DNA of 46,930 bases, from contig JAFSDL010000002.1 in the NCBI GenBank assembly GCA_017436285.1, forward strand, positions 1-46,930, given 5' to 3'. Source of the DNA: Clostridia bacterium. GTDB lineage: Bacteria > Bacillota > Clostridia > Oscillospirales > Acutalibacteraceae. Positions 1 to 8,208 of this stretch are shown in pieces. The translations under genes and the position numbers were made by a program. A model generated the notes under the pieces. That model was not told the DNA's origin and ran no database searches. It saw nothing but the letters and a program-made list of their open reading frames with translations. Each line of letters opens with the position of its first letter. Positions within the stretch are counted from its first letter, which is position 1.

Positions 1-59
1 AATGCTAATTTTTCTTCTTTGCTATGATTTCTGTTTGTTCCGCCTTTTGGTCTTCCCAT
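1..59 (-). CDS. IS3-type transposase OrfA, N-terminal fragment (cut by window edge)
   Basis: Reading leftward from an ATG at 59 gives MGRPKGGTNRNHSKEEKLA before the window ends. A G-R-P-K-G-G start followed by an S-K-E-E-K-L helix is typical of the helix-turn-helix OrfA of IS3-family elements; this is recalled family knowledge from 19 residues. An AAGGAG SD lies about 9 nt upstream. An in-frame ATG at 68 sits directly on that SD and is less likely. The hairpin at 95-130, just upstream, may include the left end of the element. The rest of the gene and the other IS end lie outside the window. Confidence 0.55.
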   Translation of the reverse strand, partial: MGRPKGGTNRNHSKEEKLA

Positions 60-91
60 TTCTTTCATCTCCTTTTCCTCTATTCTAACAT

Positions 92-130
92 AAAAATGAT
101 GGCAGACACTTTTTTGTGTCTACCATCATT
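92..130 (-). repeat. Hairpin 1: possible IS terminal sequence or second lacZ terminator
   Basis: Arms at 95-109 and 116-130 pair (AATGATGG..AGACAC with GTGTCT..CCATCATT) with one mismatch. On the minus strand the hairpin is followed by TTTTTA. Its core, ATGGTAGA..AAAAAAG..CTGCCAT, is the same as that of hairpin 2 (143-187) with a few symmetric extra bases. It lies immediately upstream of the truncated transposase, so it may be an IS end, a terminator, or both. Confidence 0.55.
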
Positions 131-142
131 ATACTATTTCAT

Positions 143-187
143 AAAAAACAAGGAATGGCAGCTTTTTTCTACCATTCCTTGTTTTTT
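143..187 (-). terminator. Rho-independent terminator of lacZ
   Basis: A perfect 16-bp stem (143-158 with 172-187) lies just downstream of the lacZ stop at 191. The arms include CAAGGAATGG and CCATTCCTTG and end in A/T runs, so on the minus strand the hairpin is followed by a T-tract. It is symmetric and could work in both directions. Confidence 0.85.
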
Positions 188-190
188 TTA

Positions 191-3100
191 TTACATATCA
201 ACAGGCTTGATATTAAAGCAGAAGCCTAAATATTTTTCGTCAAAGAGTCTGTTGTTTTCATCATTGTTAAGCTGGCTGTCCTCGCTGATAGCGTTGAAGC
301 GTGCATCAATGTTGAATATTGTATAAAGCTCTTTTTCAAGCTCGAAATCGTGCTTTTTCTCTGTCAACTGCTCTGCAGAATAGTGAGAAGCGTTGAAGGA
401 GAATTCCTCTGCACCACAGGAGCCCGTAACGAAAAGACCAATGTCACCCTTTTTACCCACTGCAACTCTTCTTGTTTTAAAGTGAGAGGAGTTTTCCTGA
501 GGACGAATATAGTGAACAAAATTATCTGTAACAGTCAATTCATATTCACCAAAGCGACCTGCCTTGTATCTGTCGGGGTAGGTTTCAACCTGACCAAGAC
601 CGAAATACCTGATATCCTCAAATTCCTCATTCATAAGAATTTCAAGTCCCAAACGGGGAAGAAGGGGTGCATTTTCGCGGATTTCTGCCCAAAGACCGAT
701 ATCAACAGAGCCGTCACCGTGGAAAATGTGAGTAAGCTTACCCTTGATAATAGGCGGATTTGCAGGGCCACCGAGAGCAATTTCAGAATAAATTATAACC
801 TTGTTGTTGCCACATTCAACATTGGTAAAATATGTTTTCTGTGCAATGTGATGGAGGTGGTTTGCATACCATTCATCAACAGAGCCTCTGTTGTAGGTGG
901 GAGCGTGCCACATTTTGAATTTAACAGGTGCCTGAAGCATTTCCTTGCCACCCTTTTTAACAGAGTTGATTCTGCCATAGGGCTTGTCGAAGGTGTATTC
1001 CACTTCGCCACAGGTGATAGTTGCATATCTGTCGGTTTCTGTTAATTCAACTGTGTTACCGTCTTTTGCTGCTTCAACCTTTTCTGCTTCAATTTCAAAC
1101 TGCAGGAAGCCCACCTCATAGCCCTTTTCTGCCCAGGGTGTGTTATTCTTCTGGTGAATTGTTGCAGTAATAAAGCAGTCGCCCGAAAGCTCAAAAGCCT
1201 TTTCATCAAGAAGCTTGTAGGTTGCGCTTTCGAGAGGTGCAATGTCAAGTGTGTCAATTTCGCCCTCTGCAAGCACCTTTTCATCTGATGTTAATTTCCA
1301 TTTCAATGAAAGGTCAGAAAGGCTTGTGAAATAGCGCACACTCTTAACAGTAAGCTCGCCATCCTTGTAGCTTGCTCTGAAGGGCTCATAAACCTTTTTC
1401 ATATCAAAGTAACCGGGACGAAGGCTTCTGTCAGGGAAAACAAGTCCGTCAAGACAGCATATACCATCGTTGGGGAAATCACCGAAATCACCACCGTAGT
1501 AATAACGAGGGTTACCATTTTCATCGGGAATATTTATAGCGTGGTCAGTAAGCTCCCAGATACAACCACCACAGAAATTATCGTATTTGTCAACTAACTC
1601 CCAGAAGGCGTGAACATCACCCGTTGTCATTGAGCAAACATATTCGCACATATAGAAGGGCTTGTCATATTCTTCCTTCTGACAATATTCGTCAATGTAG
1701 GGCACGCTTGCATACATTCTGCTTTCAACATCGGAAATATCCTTAAAGCATTCGCCTTCGGGAACTGCCTTGAATTCAAGGTGGGAGTTTTCGTAGTGAA
1801 CGAGTGCATTTTTGTCACGTGATTTTATGTAATTTCTCATAGCCCTGTGGTTTTTACCGCAACCGCTTTCGTTACCCAAAGACCACATAACAACGCAACC
1901 ATGGTTTTTATCTCTTTCAAAAAGTCTTGCAGCTCTGTCAACATAAGCAGCTTCCCATTCATCAATTGTTGAAAGCATTGACCAGCGCATCCAATCCCAG
2001 TCAGCATCTGTGTTGAAGCCCATACCGTGAGTTTCAATATCTGCCTCGTCAACAATATAGAAGCCGAGAGCTTCGCAAAGGTCTAAAAATCTCGGGTCGT
2101 TGGGGTAATGAGAGGTTCTGATGCAGTTAACGTTTGCGCGTTTTAATAAAAGCAAATCTTCAACCATCTGATCTGTTGTAACAACATAGCCGTTAACGGT
2201 TGAATCGTGGCGGTTGATACCGCGAAGCTTTGCAGCCTTGCCGTTGATAAGAAGCTTCTTATCAACGATTTTAACCTCTTTAAGACCAATCCGGAAAGGA
2301 ATAATTTCATCCTCAACAGTAAGGAAAAGAGTATATATATAAGGTGTTTCGTCATTCCACATTAATGGATTATTGATTTCAATGTTGAATGTTGCGTTTT
2401 CGCTTTCGCCGTTGGCAATAACATCACCCTTGGGAGAAGCAAGTCCGTAAAGAACGGGAGCGTTGCCGAGCAAATCACATTCAACAGTAAGAGTTGCGCG
2501 GGAATAATCCTCGTTAAAGCTCTGTCTTATGTAAGCATCCTTCAGACGATTTTTGCTACGTGAAAGAATATATACCTCGCGGAAAATACCTGAAAGGCGG
2601 AAATAGTCCTGATCCTCAAGGTAAGAGCCATCGCACCATTTAACAACAAGAACAGTAATTCTGTTTTTGCCCTCAACAAGATGCTTTGAAATGTCAAATT
2701 CACTTGTGCAGTGAGTTACCTGACTGTAGCCCACAAATTCACCGTTAATTAAAAGATAAAAGCAGGAGGAAACACCCTCAAAGGTGATGATGTTATCTCT
2801 CTGAAGCATTTCTGCACTGACCTCAAATTCCTTAATGAAAAGTGAGCAGGGGTTCTCATCGGGTACAAAGGGCGGGTCTGTAGGGAAGGGGTATTTAAGG
2901 TTTGAGTAAAGGGGAGAATCGTGTTCAACACCCTCATAAAGCTGAATGTTGCCGGGCACCTTTACCAAGGGTAAAGCCTTGGTATCATAATCTGCTGTGA
3001 AATAGGAATCATCCAAATCCTCAAAGCTTTCAAAAAATTTGAAGCTCCAGTCATCACCGCAAAGGTTAGTTAAATAATAAGATTTGTTTCTGTCACCTGA

Positions 3101-3202
3101 AAGTGCATCCTCAAGGTTATCATAGGGGATGAAATAAGCACGAGGACTTTCAGTGCCAATATGCAAATCCTCAAGACTTTTGTGATATGCTTTGAATTTC
3201 AT
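191..3202 (-). CDS. lacZ: Beta-galactosidase, GH2 (LacZ type)
   Basis: Hydrolyses beta-galactosides such as lactose; probably cytoplasmic, as no signal peptide is visible. At 1003 aa it has the full LacZ length (E. coli is 1024 aa). The order is an N-terminal jelly roll (~100-220), an immunoglobulin-like domain, a TIM barrel (~320-600) and C-terminal beta domains. WSLGNES carries the acid/base Glu445. CEYVCSM carries the nucleophile Glu520; the usual sequence there is CEYAHAM, so the residues after the nucleophile are atypical. The ATG is preceded by AAGGAGAG. The gene has its own promoter and terminator, so it is monocistronic. galM lies elsewhere in the window (37909-38958). Confidence 0.95.
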   Translation of the reverse strand: MKFKAYHKSLEDLHIGTESPRAYFIPYDNLEDALSGDRNKSYYLTNLCGDDWSFKFFESFEDLDDSYFTADYDTKALPLVKVPGNIQLYEGVEHDSPLYSNLKYPFPTDPPFVPDENPCSLFIKEFEVSAEMLQRDNIITFEGVSSCFYLLINGEFVGYSQVTHCTSEFDISKHLVEGKNRITVLVVKWCDGSYLEDQDYFRLSGIFREVYILSRSKNRLKDAYIRQSFNEDYSRATLTVECDLLGNAPVLYGLASPKGDVIANGESENATFNIEINNPLMWNDETPYIYTLFLTVEDEIIPFRIGLKEVKIVDKKLLINGKAAKLRGINRHDSTVNGYVVTTDQMVEDLLLLKRANVNCIRTSHYPNDPRFLDLCEALGFYIVDEADIETHGMGFNTDADWDWMRWSMLSTIDEWEAAYVDRAARLFERDKNHGCVVMWSLGNESGCGKNHRAMRNYIKSRDKNALVHYENSHLEFKAVPEGECFKDISDVESRMYASVPYIDEYCQKEEYDKPFYMCEYVCSMTTGDVHAFWELVDKYDNFCGGCIWELTDHAINIPDENGNPRYYYGGDFGDFPNDGICCLDGLVFPDRSLRPGYFDMKKVYEPFRASYKDGELTVKSVRYFTSLSDLSLKWKLTSDEKVLAEGEIDTLDIAPLESATYKLLDEKAFELSGDCFITATIHQKNNTPWAEKGYEVGFLQFEIEAEKVEAAKDGNTVELTETDRYATITCGEVEYTFDKPYGRINSVKKGGKEMLQAPVKFKMWHAPTYNRGSVDEWYANHLHHIAQKTYFTNVECGNNKVIIYSEIALGGPANPPIIKGKLTHIFHGDGSVDIGLWAEIRENAPLLPRLGLEILMNEEFEDIRYFGLGQVETYPDRYKAGRFGEYELTVTDNFVHYIRPQENSSHFKTRRVAVGKKGDIGLFVTGSCGAEEFSFNASHYSAEQLTEKKHDFELEKELYTIFNIDARFNAISEDSQLNNDENNRLFDEKYLGFCFNIKPVDM

Positions 3203-3226
3203 AATAACTCTCCTTGTTTATCAACT

Positions 3227-3250
3227 GTAAGGTACAGGCTTGCCTGTACC
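3227..3250 (+). repeat. 24-nt hairpin repeat, copy 1
   Basis: GTAA followed by the hairpin GGTACAGG-CTTG-CCTGTACC. The same unit occurs inverted at 3284-3307 and again at 22574-22597 and 28546-28569. Base differences between copies keep the stem paired. A tail of A-M-AGAA follows each copy. Copies 1 and 2 face each other inside the lacZ leader. Confidence 0.8.
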
Positions 3251-3283
3251 ACAGAATGCAGCTACTTAGTGTGATTTTTCTTT

Positions 3284-3307
3284 GGTATAGGTAAGCCTAT
3301 ACCTTAC
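3284..3307 (-). repeat. 24-nt hairpin repeat, copy 2 (inverted)
   Basis: On the + strand it reads GGTATAGG-TAAG-CCTATACC-TTAC, the reverse complement of the copy 1 pattern with CAGG/CCTG replaced by TAGG/CCTA, so both arms changed together. It is enclosed by an outer stem CTTAGTG (3265-3271) / CACTAAG (3318-3324), giving a nested structure in the lacZ leader RNA. Confidence 0.75.
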
Positions 3308-3345
3308 GGAAGATAGTGCACTAAGAAAGAAATCTGTTAACATAA

Positions 3346-3374
3346 ATAATACCATATAAATACAAACTATACAA
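3346..3374 (-). promoter_or_regulatory. Sigma-A promoter of lacZ
   Basis: On the minus strand: TTGTAT (3374-3369), 17 nt, then TATTAT (3351-3346), preceded by TGG (an extended -10). It predicts a leader of about 140 nt before the ATG, containing the paired hairpins at 3227-3307. Confidence 0.7.
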
Positions 3375-3433
3375 TAAAAAACAAAAATAAAAAAATAATT
3401 CGTCGATGAGGTTTGAATCCCTCTTTGTTTCAG

Positions 3434-3476
3434 TAAAAAAATACAGAGCATTACCTTTCGGTAACACTCTGTATTT
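3434..3476 (-). terminator. Terminator downstream of tRNA-Ser
   Basis: On the minus strand, AATACAGAG..TTACC-GAAA-GGTAA..CTCTGTATT is followed by seven T. The stem starts within a few bases of the tRNA CCA end, so the tRNA is probably transcribed alone. Confidence 0.85.
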
Positions 3477-3478
3477 CT

Positions 3479-3571
3479 TGGCGGAGAGCAAGGGATTCGA
3501 ACCCTCGAAACGGTTTTGGCCGTTTACACGATTTCCAATCGTGCTCCTTCGACCGACTCGGACAACTCTCC
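3479..3571 (-). tRNA. tRNA-Ser (anticodon GGA)
   Basis: 93 nt with encoded CCA (TGG at 3479-3481 on +). The acceptor GGAGAGT pairs with GCTCTCC (one T-G wobble). The anticodon loop is TTGGAAA, giving GGA, which reads UCC/UCU. The variable arm AAACGG-CCAAAA-CCGTTT is long, as in class II tRNAs. The T-loop TTCGAAT is intact. It sits beside the AT-rich heptose locus; tRNA genes are common integration points, but I see no integrase or duplicated tRNA end. Confidence 0.95.
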
Positions 3572-3626
3572 ATCTGGTCAAAGAATTTACATATTAAATT
3601 CTGCACCTCTCACAAAGTGCCTTGCT

Positions 3627-3655
3627 ATTATAACCAATTGATTTCAAAAAATCAA
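3627..3655 (-). promoter_or_regulatory. Promoter of tRNA-Ser
   Basis: On the minus strand: TTGATT (3655-3650), 17 nt, TATAAT (3632-3627), about 55 nt upstream of the tRNA 5' end. It is close to the sigma-A consensus. Confidence 0.8.
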
Positions 3656-3674
3656 GGGGTAAATGAATATTTTT

Positions 3675-4943
3675 TTAATCCGTGAGAGTTTTTGCAAAAT
3701 CTAATAGTGATTTATAAATTTTGATACTTTTATCGTTTTTGTACTCGGTGGATTCACTAAGATAAACAGGGGTGCATCCGGCATTCTTTCCGGCTTCTAC
3801 ATCTCTGATAGAGTCACCAACCATAAATGATTTTGAAAAATCAATATTAAAATCATTTTTGGCCTTTAATAATAATCCGGGACTGGGTTTTCTACATTCA
3901 CAAGGTATTTTTAATTCTTTTATTTCGTTTTTAAAACCACTTTCGGGATGATGCGGGCAATAGTAAATTGCATCAACGTAAGCACCATTTTCACCTAATA
4001 ATGTTTCCATTCTGTTGTGTATCTGCGTAAGAGTTTCAATGGTGCAATCGCCACGAGCTATTACAGGTTGATTGGTTACAACTATAACCAAATAACCTTT
4101 TTTGTTAAAAATAGATATTGCTTCTGCTACACCGTGAATTAGTTTCATTTCTGATGGAGCTGTAATGTAGCCTTTATGAATGTTGATGGTACCATCTCTG
4201 TCAAGAAAAACAGCTTTTTGCAAATTGCTTGAATTTTTTCTTTCAACAAACCCGGATTTTATATCAAATTCGGCTTCTATAAGTCTTTTGGGTGTTCCCA
4301 TATCTTTGACATATTCAGGGGTTTTGTATGAATATATTTTGCCGGTTTTGATTGCAGGCTTGATTATATCTCTGTCAAGGTCAACTTTTCCGGATGTTTT
4401 ATATAACTCCAAAAGCCTGGGTGATATGATTTGAATTCCCGCATTACATAAATTGGAATAAGCAAAAGGCTTGTTGTTTTTTTGTATCAGGTCAGTTACA
4501 CGCCCATCATCTGATGCGACGATAAGAGTGCTGTCATACGGATGTGTGTTGGGATGGGTCAATAAAGTTGCTAATGAATGTCTGTCTTTGTGAAAATTTA
4601 TCATTTTACTTAAGCAAAAATCAAAAATTAAATCACCGTTACATAATAAAAAATCCTCATCTAAACCAAGGTGAAACAGCGCGCCTGCTGTGCCTAACGG
4701 CTCGCTTTCCTCAAAATAGGAAATATCAACATTTAAAGCTTTTCCGTCTTTAAAATAGTCTTTAATTTGGTCGGAAAGGTAGCCGGTTATCAAAATAAAA
4801 TCAGTTATTCCTGACTTTTTTAAGAACTCAATTTGATGCTCAAGAACGGGTTTGTTGCAAATTAAAGTCATAGGCTTCGGGATGTCTTTGTTTACACTTT
4901 TTAACCTTGTGCCTAAACCACCTGCAAGTATCACTGCTTTCAT
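3675..4943 (-). CDS. Bifunctional nucleotidyltransferase / HAD phosphatase (HddC-GmhB-type fusion)
   Basis: 422 aa with two domains. Residues 1-~235 are a sugar-1-phosphate nucleotidyltransferase (GGLGTRL at 8-14, then PKPM). Residues ~245-422 are a HisB/GmhB-like HAD phosphatase: DRDGT with Asp248/Asp250, TNQ, a zinc site (C329-x-H331 and C348-x-C350) and GDSxxD. In known GDP-heptose pathways GmhB removes the 7-phosphate of D-glycero-D-manno-heptose 1,7-bisphosphate and HddC adds GMP, so the fusion could join two consecutive steps. The HddA-like kinase at 9080 supports this. Start chosen at 4943 because MKAVILAGG is the canonical N-terminus and GAGGTGA lies upstream; a 33-residue extension is possible but lacks motifs. 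GTP preference is inferred. A mannose-1-P or hexose-1-P role is the alternative. Confidence 0.8.
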   Translation of the reverse strand: MKAVILAGGLGTRLKSVNKDIPKPMTLICNKPVLEHQIEFLKKSGITDFILITGYLSDQIKDYFKDGKALNVDISYFEESEPLGTAGALFHLGLDEDFLLCNGDLIFDFCLSKMINFHKDRHSLATLLTHPNTHPYDSTLIVASDDGRVTDLIQKNNKPFAYSNLCNAGIQIISPRLLELYKTSGKVDLDRDIIKPAIKTGKIYSYKTPEYVKDMGTPKRLIEAEFDIKSGFVERKNSSNLQKAVFLDRDGTINIHKGYITAPSEMKLIHGVAEAISIFNKKGYLVIVVTNQPVIARGDCTIETLTQIHNRMETLLGENGAYVDAIYYCPHHPESGFKNEIKELKIPCECRKPSPGLLLKAKNDFNIDFSKSFMVGDSIRDVEAGKNAGCTPVYLSESTEYKNDKSIKIYKSLLDFAKTLTD

Positions 4944-4965
4944 TGGCTTCACCTCTCTTTTTGAT

Positions 4966-4994
4966 AGTGTATCACATTTTTTTCTGCTTTGCAA
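4966..4994 (-). promoter_or_regulatory. Promoter of the HddC-GmhB gene
   Basis: On the minus strand: TTGCAA (4994-4989), 17 nt, TACACT (4971-4966), within TGTGATACACT. Ten of these 11 bases recur at the divergent promoter (5062-5072), suggesting common control. Confidence 0.65.
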
Positions 4995-5043
4995 TAATTG
5001 GTTAATGTGCATAATGCATTTGCTTTTTAAAATGCTTTTCACC

Positions 5044-5072
5044 TTGACAAACCAGGGGAGTTGTGATACATT
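5044..5072 (+). promoter_or_regulatory. Promoter of the + strand heptose operon
   Basis: TTGACA (5044-5049), 17 nt, TACATT (5067-5072), with TGTGATACATT covering the -10. The leader is about 60 nt and contains the perfect 14-nt palindrome GTATTTTAAAATAC at 5100-5113, a possible operator. Confidence 0.7.
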
Positions 5073-5141
5073 TTAGAATGTGTATTAATGAGTTGAAACG
5101 TATTTTAAAATACACGCGAGAGTATATGGTGGGGGATTAAT

Positions 5142-6077
5142 ATGGCTAATATTCTTGTAACAGGCGGTGCAGGATACATAGGTTCTGTAATGGTTCCGGA
5201 GTTGCTTAAACTTGGGCATAAAGTAACGGTTGTTGATTCGTTTATGTATAAACAAGACTCGCTTCTCGAGTGTTGTAAATACGATAATTTTGAAATAATA
5301 AATGGTGACTGCAGAGATGAAGAAATTCTAAAAAAAGCTATCTGTAATAAGGATTTTATATTCCCTCTTGCTGCTATAGTTGGTTTTCCGGCTTGCGATA
5401 AGGATAAGGTTGCAGCGGAAAGCACCAATCTTGGTGCAATAGAAAAAATTATCAAGCTTCGCGAAAAGGGACAAAAGATAATTTTCCCCTGTACAAATAG
5501 CGGTTATGGCCTCGGACAAGGTCAAAGTTTTTGTACAGAAGATTCTCCTATTACACCTATATCACTCTACGGAAAAACCAAAATGTCTGCGGAAAAGCTT
5601 GTGTTGGAATCAGGCGATTCTATGGCATTCAGATTTGCAACTCTTTTTGGTGCCTCTCCAAGAATGCGATTGGATTTATTGGTTAATGATTTTGTGTATC
5701 GTGCAGTATTTGATAAAACTCTTGTTGTTTTTGAAGGCCATTTTATGAGAAATTATCTCCATGTGAGAGATGCTGCCCGTGCATTTATTTTTTCAATGGA
5801 AAACTTCGAAAAAATGAAAGGCCAGACATATAATTGTGGCTTGAGCGATGCTAATTTGTCTAAAATAGAACTTTGTGAAAAAATAAAAGAACATATACCA
5901 GGTTTTGTGTATCTTGAGGCTCCTATAGGGGCAGATCCGGATAAACGGAATTACTTGGTTTCGAATGAAAAAATAGAGAGCTTTGGGTTTAAACCTCAAT
6001 ATTCAATTGATGATGGAATCAGAGAGCTTTTAAAATGTTACAGAATAATAAAAAATTCTTCTTATGGTAATGTATAA
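5142..6077 (+). CDS. NAD(P)-dependent SDR epimerase/dehydratase (nucleotide sugar)
   Basis: 311 aa, extended-SDR fold. The N-terminal dinucleotide site is GGAGYIG (8-14). The catalytic pair is Tyr143 and Lys147 in YGKTK, preceded by CTNSGYG, where most sugar SDRs have SS.xYG. The likely substrate is the NDP-sugar made by the neighbouring heptose genes, so it may be a GDP-heptose 4,6-dehydratase or epimerase; the exact reaction cannot be read from sequence. It is the first gene of a five-gene + operon, opposite the HddC-GmhB gene. A run of G upstream of the ATG serves as SD. Confidence 0.8.
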   Translation: MANILVTGGAGYIGSVMVPELLKLGHKVTVVDSFMYKQDSLLECCKYDNFEIINGDCRDEEILKKAICNKDFIFPLAAIVGFPACDKDKVAAESTNLGAIEKIIKLREKGQKIIFPCTNSGYGLGQGQSFCTEDSPITPISLYGKTKMSAEKLVLESGDSMAFRFATLFGASPRMRLDLLVNDFVYRAVFDKTLVVFEGHFMRNYLHVRDAARAFIFSMENFEKMKGQTYNCGLSDANLSKIELCEKIKEHIPGFVYLEAPIGADPDKRNYLVSNEKIESFGFKPQYSIDDGIRELLKCYRIIKNSSYGNV

Positions 6078-6135
6078 CAGCAGTATGTTATGATTCAAGG
6101 TAATTGCTGGATAGTACACTGGTTTTTGGGTTGAG

Positions 6136-7404
6136 GTGAGGAAAATAAAAAAAGTAAAAAATTTTGTGAATCAGCATTATTATGGCATCTGTTTTTTTGC
6201 TTTTTTAATGATTTACCTGATAATCGTTCCGGGAAATAGCGAGCCTTGGAAAGTTAACGATGTTATGTACTCCTTTTATGTTGTGGATTTCAGTGTTGGA
6301 TTCTGTTCCAGAATATTACAGGGTGCCATAGTTAATTGGATTTTTGACTCTGCAAATGAGACTAATATTACCATCTTTTTAAATGTTTTGATGGTGTTTA
6401 CTTTTATGGTGTATAGCCATTTGGCTGAAAAGGTTCTTTTGAATATTGACTCTGAATTCAGAAAATCAGCGGTTTTGTTTCTTATGCTGTTCTTTACAGG
6501 TCCTTGCGCCTTTTCAATTTTTGTAAAGGTTGTGGGCTTGATTGACTTTTTTTGGATTTTTTCAACAGCAATATTCTTTCTGATAATCAGGAAGAAACAG
6601 TTGTATTTTTTGATTGTGCCGTTGTTTGTTTTTATGGTGCTCATATACTACGCTTCTTTATTATCCTATGTTCCCTTCTTGGCATTAATGGTGCTTTATA
6701 CGATTTCATATGCAAAAGAAGGAAAGCAAAGGAAATACTTAACAATTGTATTCTTTGTTTCAGTAATAGCAGCATTTCTGTTAGGTGTGTATTTTGTGGT
6801 ATTTGAGCGTTCAAATCTGAACTACACTTTCGAAGAGTTTAATGAATTTTTGACGAGCAGAGGGGTTGATGAGGATCACGTATTCTATCTTGACTATGCG
6901 CTTTATCGTAAAACTACCGGTAAGCATTATGCTGATATGGGTTTTGAAAATTTGCCTACGGGGCAGCTTACAGATTCTCCGTTAGATTTTTTAAATGTTA
7001 TTAAACAACAAGTGATGGTAAACGTAAGGATATTTAGATTTACCCAAGCAACACCAGTGGTTTGTTTGCTGCTTGCTCCAATTGTTTTTTATATTTATCG
7101 TTTTATTATCAATAAAATCAAGCAGGAAAAAGAAAATAAATTGAGATGCTTTACATTGATTTGTGTTTTGTTGCTTTTTCCTGCAACCATAATAACAGTG
7201 CTTTGTTTTTTCTCAATGGACCTTGTAAGATGGGTAACAAATGCCTTTATAGCACTATTTGTGTCGTTTTTTTATATTTTGTATAAAGACGGTAACAAGG
7301 GTTGGGGAATTGTACACAGAGACGTCCAATCGATTAATTTTTATATGTTTATGCCGTATTATCTGATATACGCATTTACAGTTTTTTTCCCGGATGGTGG
7401 TTAA
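6136..7404 (+). CDS. Polytopic membrane protein, unknown; possible GT-C or polymerase type
   Basis: 422 aa with about 10-11 hydrophobic segments and one large hydrophilic loop (~residues 235-305). Such a layout is seen in GT-C glycosyltransferases and polysaccharide polymerases, but I see no diagnostic motif. A motif VVDFSVGFCSR near residue 50 looks conserved-type and could serve as a family handle. The start is uncertain: GTG at 6136 is used here with only a weak SD; GAGGTGAGG overlaps the GTG and would better serve a start slightly downstream, where no standard start codon exists. It lies between SDR genes in the heptose operon, so a role in assembling or moving the heptose-containing glycan is inferred. 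The region is strikingly AT-rich. Confidence 0.65.
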   Translation: MRKIKKVKNFVNQHYYGICFFAFLMIYLIIVPGNSEPWKVNDVMYSFYVVDFSVGFCSRILQGAIVNWIFDSANETNITIFLNVLMVFTFMVYSHLAEKVLLNIDSEFRKSAVLFLMLFFTGPCAFSIFVKVVGLIDFFWIFSTAIFFLIIRKKQLYFLIVPLFVFMVLIYYASLLSYVPFLALMVLYTISYAKEGKQRKYLTIVFFVSVIAAFLLGVYFVVFERSNLNYTFEEFNEFLTSRGVDEDHVFYLDYALYRKTTGKHYADMGFENLPTGQLTDSPLDFLNVIKQQVMVNVRIFRFTQATPVVCLLLAPIVFYIYRFIINKIKQEKENKLRCFTLICVLLLFPATIITVLCFFSMDLVRWVTNAFIALFVSFFYILYKDGNKGWGIVHRDVQSINFYMFMPYYLIYAFTVFFPDGG

Positions 7405-7452
7405 TTCGAAATTGTTTTTTGGTGTGACAAATATAAAGTGAGGTCTCTAAAA

Positions 7453-8208
7453 ATGAAATCAAAATCTAAAATAATCAGGGTGCTTTTTTGCATTTATCTG
7501 GTTTTGATTAAAGTTATTTCAAGGCTTGAGCTGAAGTTTGAAATTGATTTTTATGTATTTTTTGTTGCTTTTGTTATTTGTGTGTGTTGTATTTGTTTTA
7601 TACCTAAAAGAATTATTGGTATATTATCTGCAGCGTTAGTTACGGTTGGTGTCTCCATATATAACTACGAATATTGTATCTATGCACTTCCTGTAGCATT
7701 GCTTGTTTTGGCTCACAAAGAAGCATTGTCGGAAACAAAAAAAACAAATAAGATAAAAAGCGCCAATCGTCTGAGTGAAATGTGTTCAGTGTTAAGTGCT
7801 TTTTCTCTTGTTTTGCAGTTGGTTTACGCTCAAAAAAACAGAAGATATGGTGAAAATTTAGATACCATTGGTGAGTTGGGAATTACTGTATGTGTCTTGA
7901 TTTTCTTTGTTTTACTGTTTGTTGTTAGTTTCAATAAAGTCGGAACATATCAAAAAGTTATAAAAAAAGATATTGCAATAAAATTCAGATTGGTTTATAT
8001 AGTCGCAATAATCGGTATTATTGCAATGGTGTATACGCTTATGCTAAAAGAGAGCAACAAAACGATACAACACGATATAGCACATATATATTGGTTCGTA
8101 TTCTTCATGGAGGTTGCTTTCAATGAAGATCCGTTTTTGGACGAATTGATAAACAGATTCGGTATGTTGGCTTCAAGAGATAAGTCGAAAAAAGTGGTGA
8201 AGAAATGA
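7453..8208 (+). CDS. Polytopic membrane protein, unknown
   Basis: 251 aa with about seven predicted membrane segments, a lysine-rich start (MKSKSK) and a lysine-rich C-terminus. I recognise no family. The ATG at 7453 is preferred over an in-frame GTG at 7438 because GTGAGG lies 9 nt upstream of the ATG. The stop overlaps the start of the next gene by 4 nt (ATGA), which implies translational coupling to the SDR at 8205 and so a linked function. It is as AT-rich as its neighbours. Confidence 0.65.
   Translation: MKSKSKIIRVLFCIYLVLIKVISRLELKFEIDFYVFFVAFVICVCCICFIPKRIIGILSAALVTVGVSIYNYEYCIYALPVALLVLAHKEALSETKKTNKIKSANRLSEMCSVLSAFSLVLQLVYAQKNRRYGENLDTIGELGITVCVLIFFVLLFVVSFNKVGTYQKVIKKDIAIKFRLVYIVAIIGIIAMVYTLMLKESNKTIQHDIAHIYWFVFFMEVAFNEDPFLDELINRFGMLASRDKSKKVVKK

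Noticed and set aside
350-1045. 231-aa open frame on + inside lacZ
   Set aside because: It is antisense to a clear GH2 gene with both catalytic Glu residues and has no SD or family signature.
3321-3597. Open frames over the tRNA-Ser region
   Set aside because: They overlap the tRNA and its terminator; no coding signal.
3479-3675. att site at tRNA-Ser
   Set aside because: No integrase and no second copy of the tRNA 3' end near 10057-10150 were seen.
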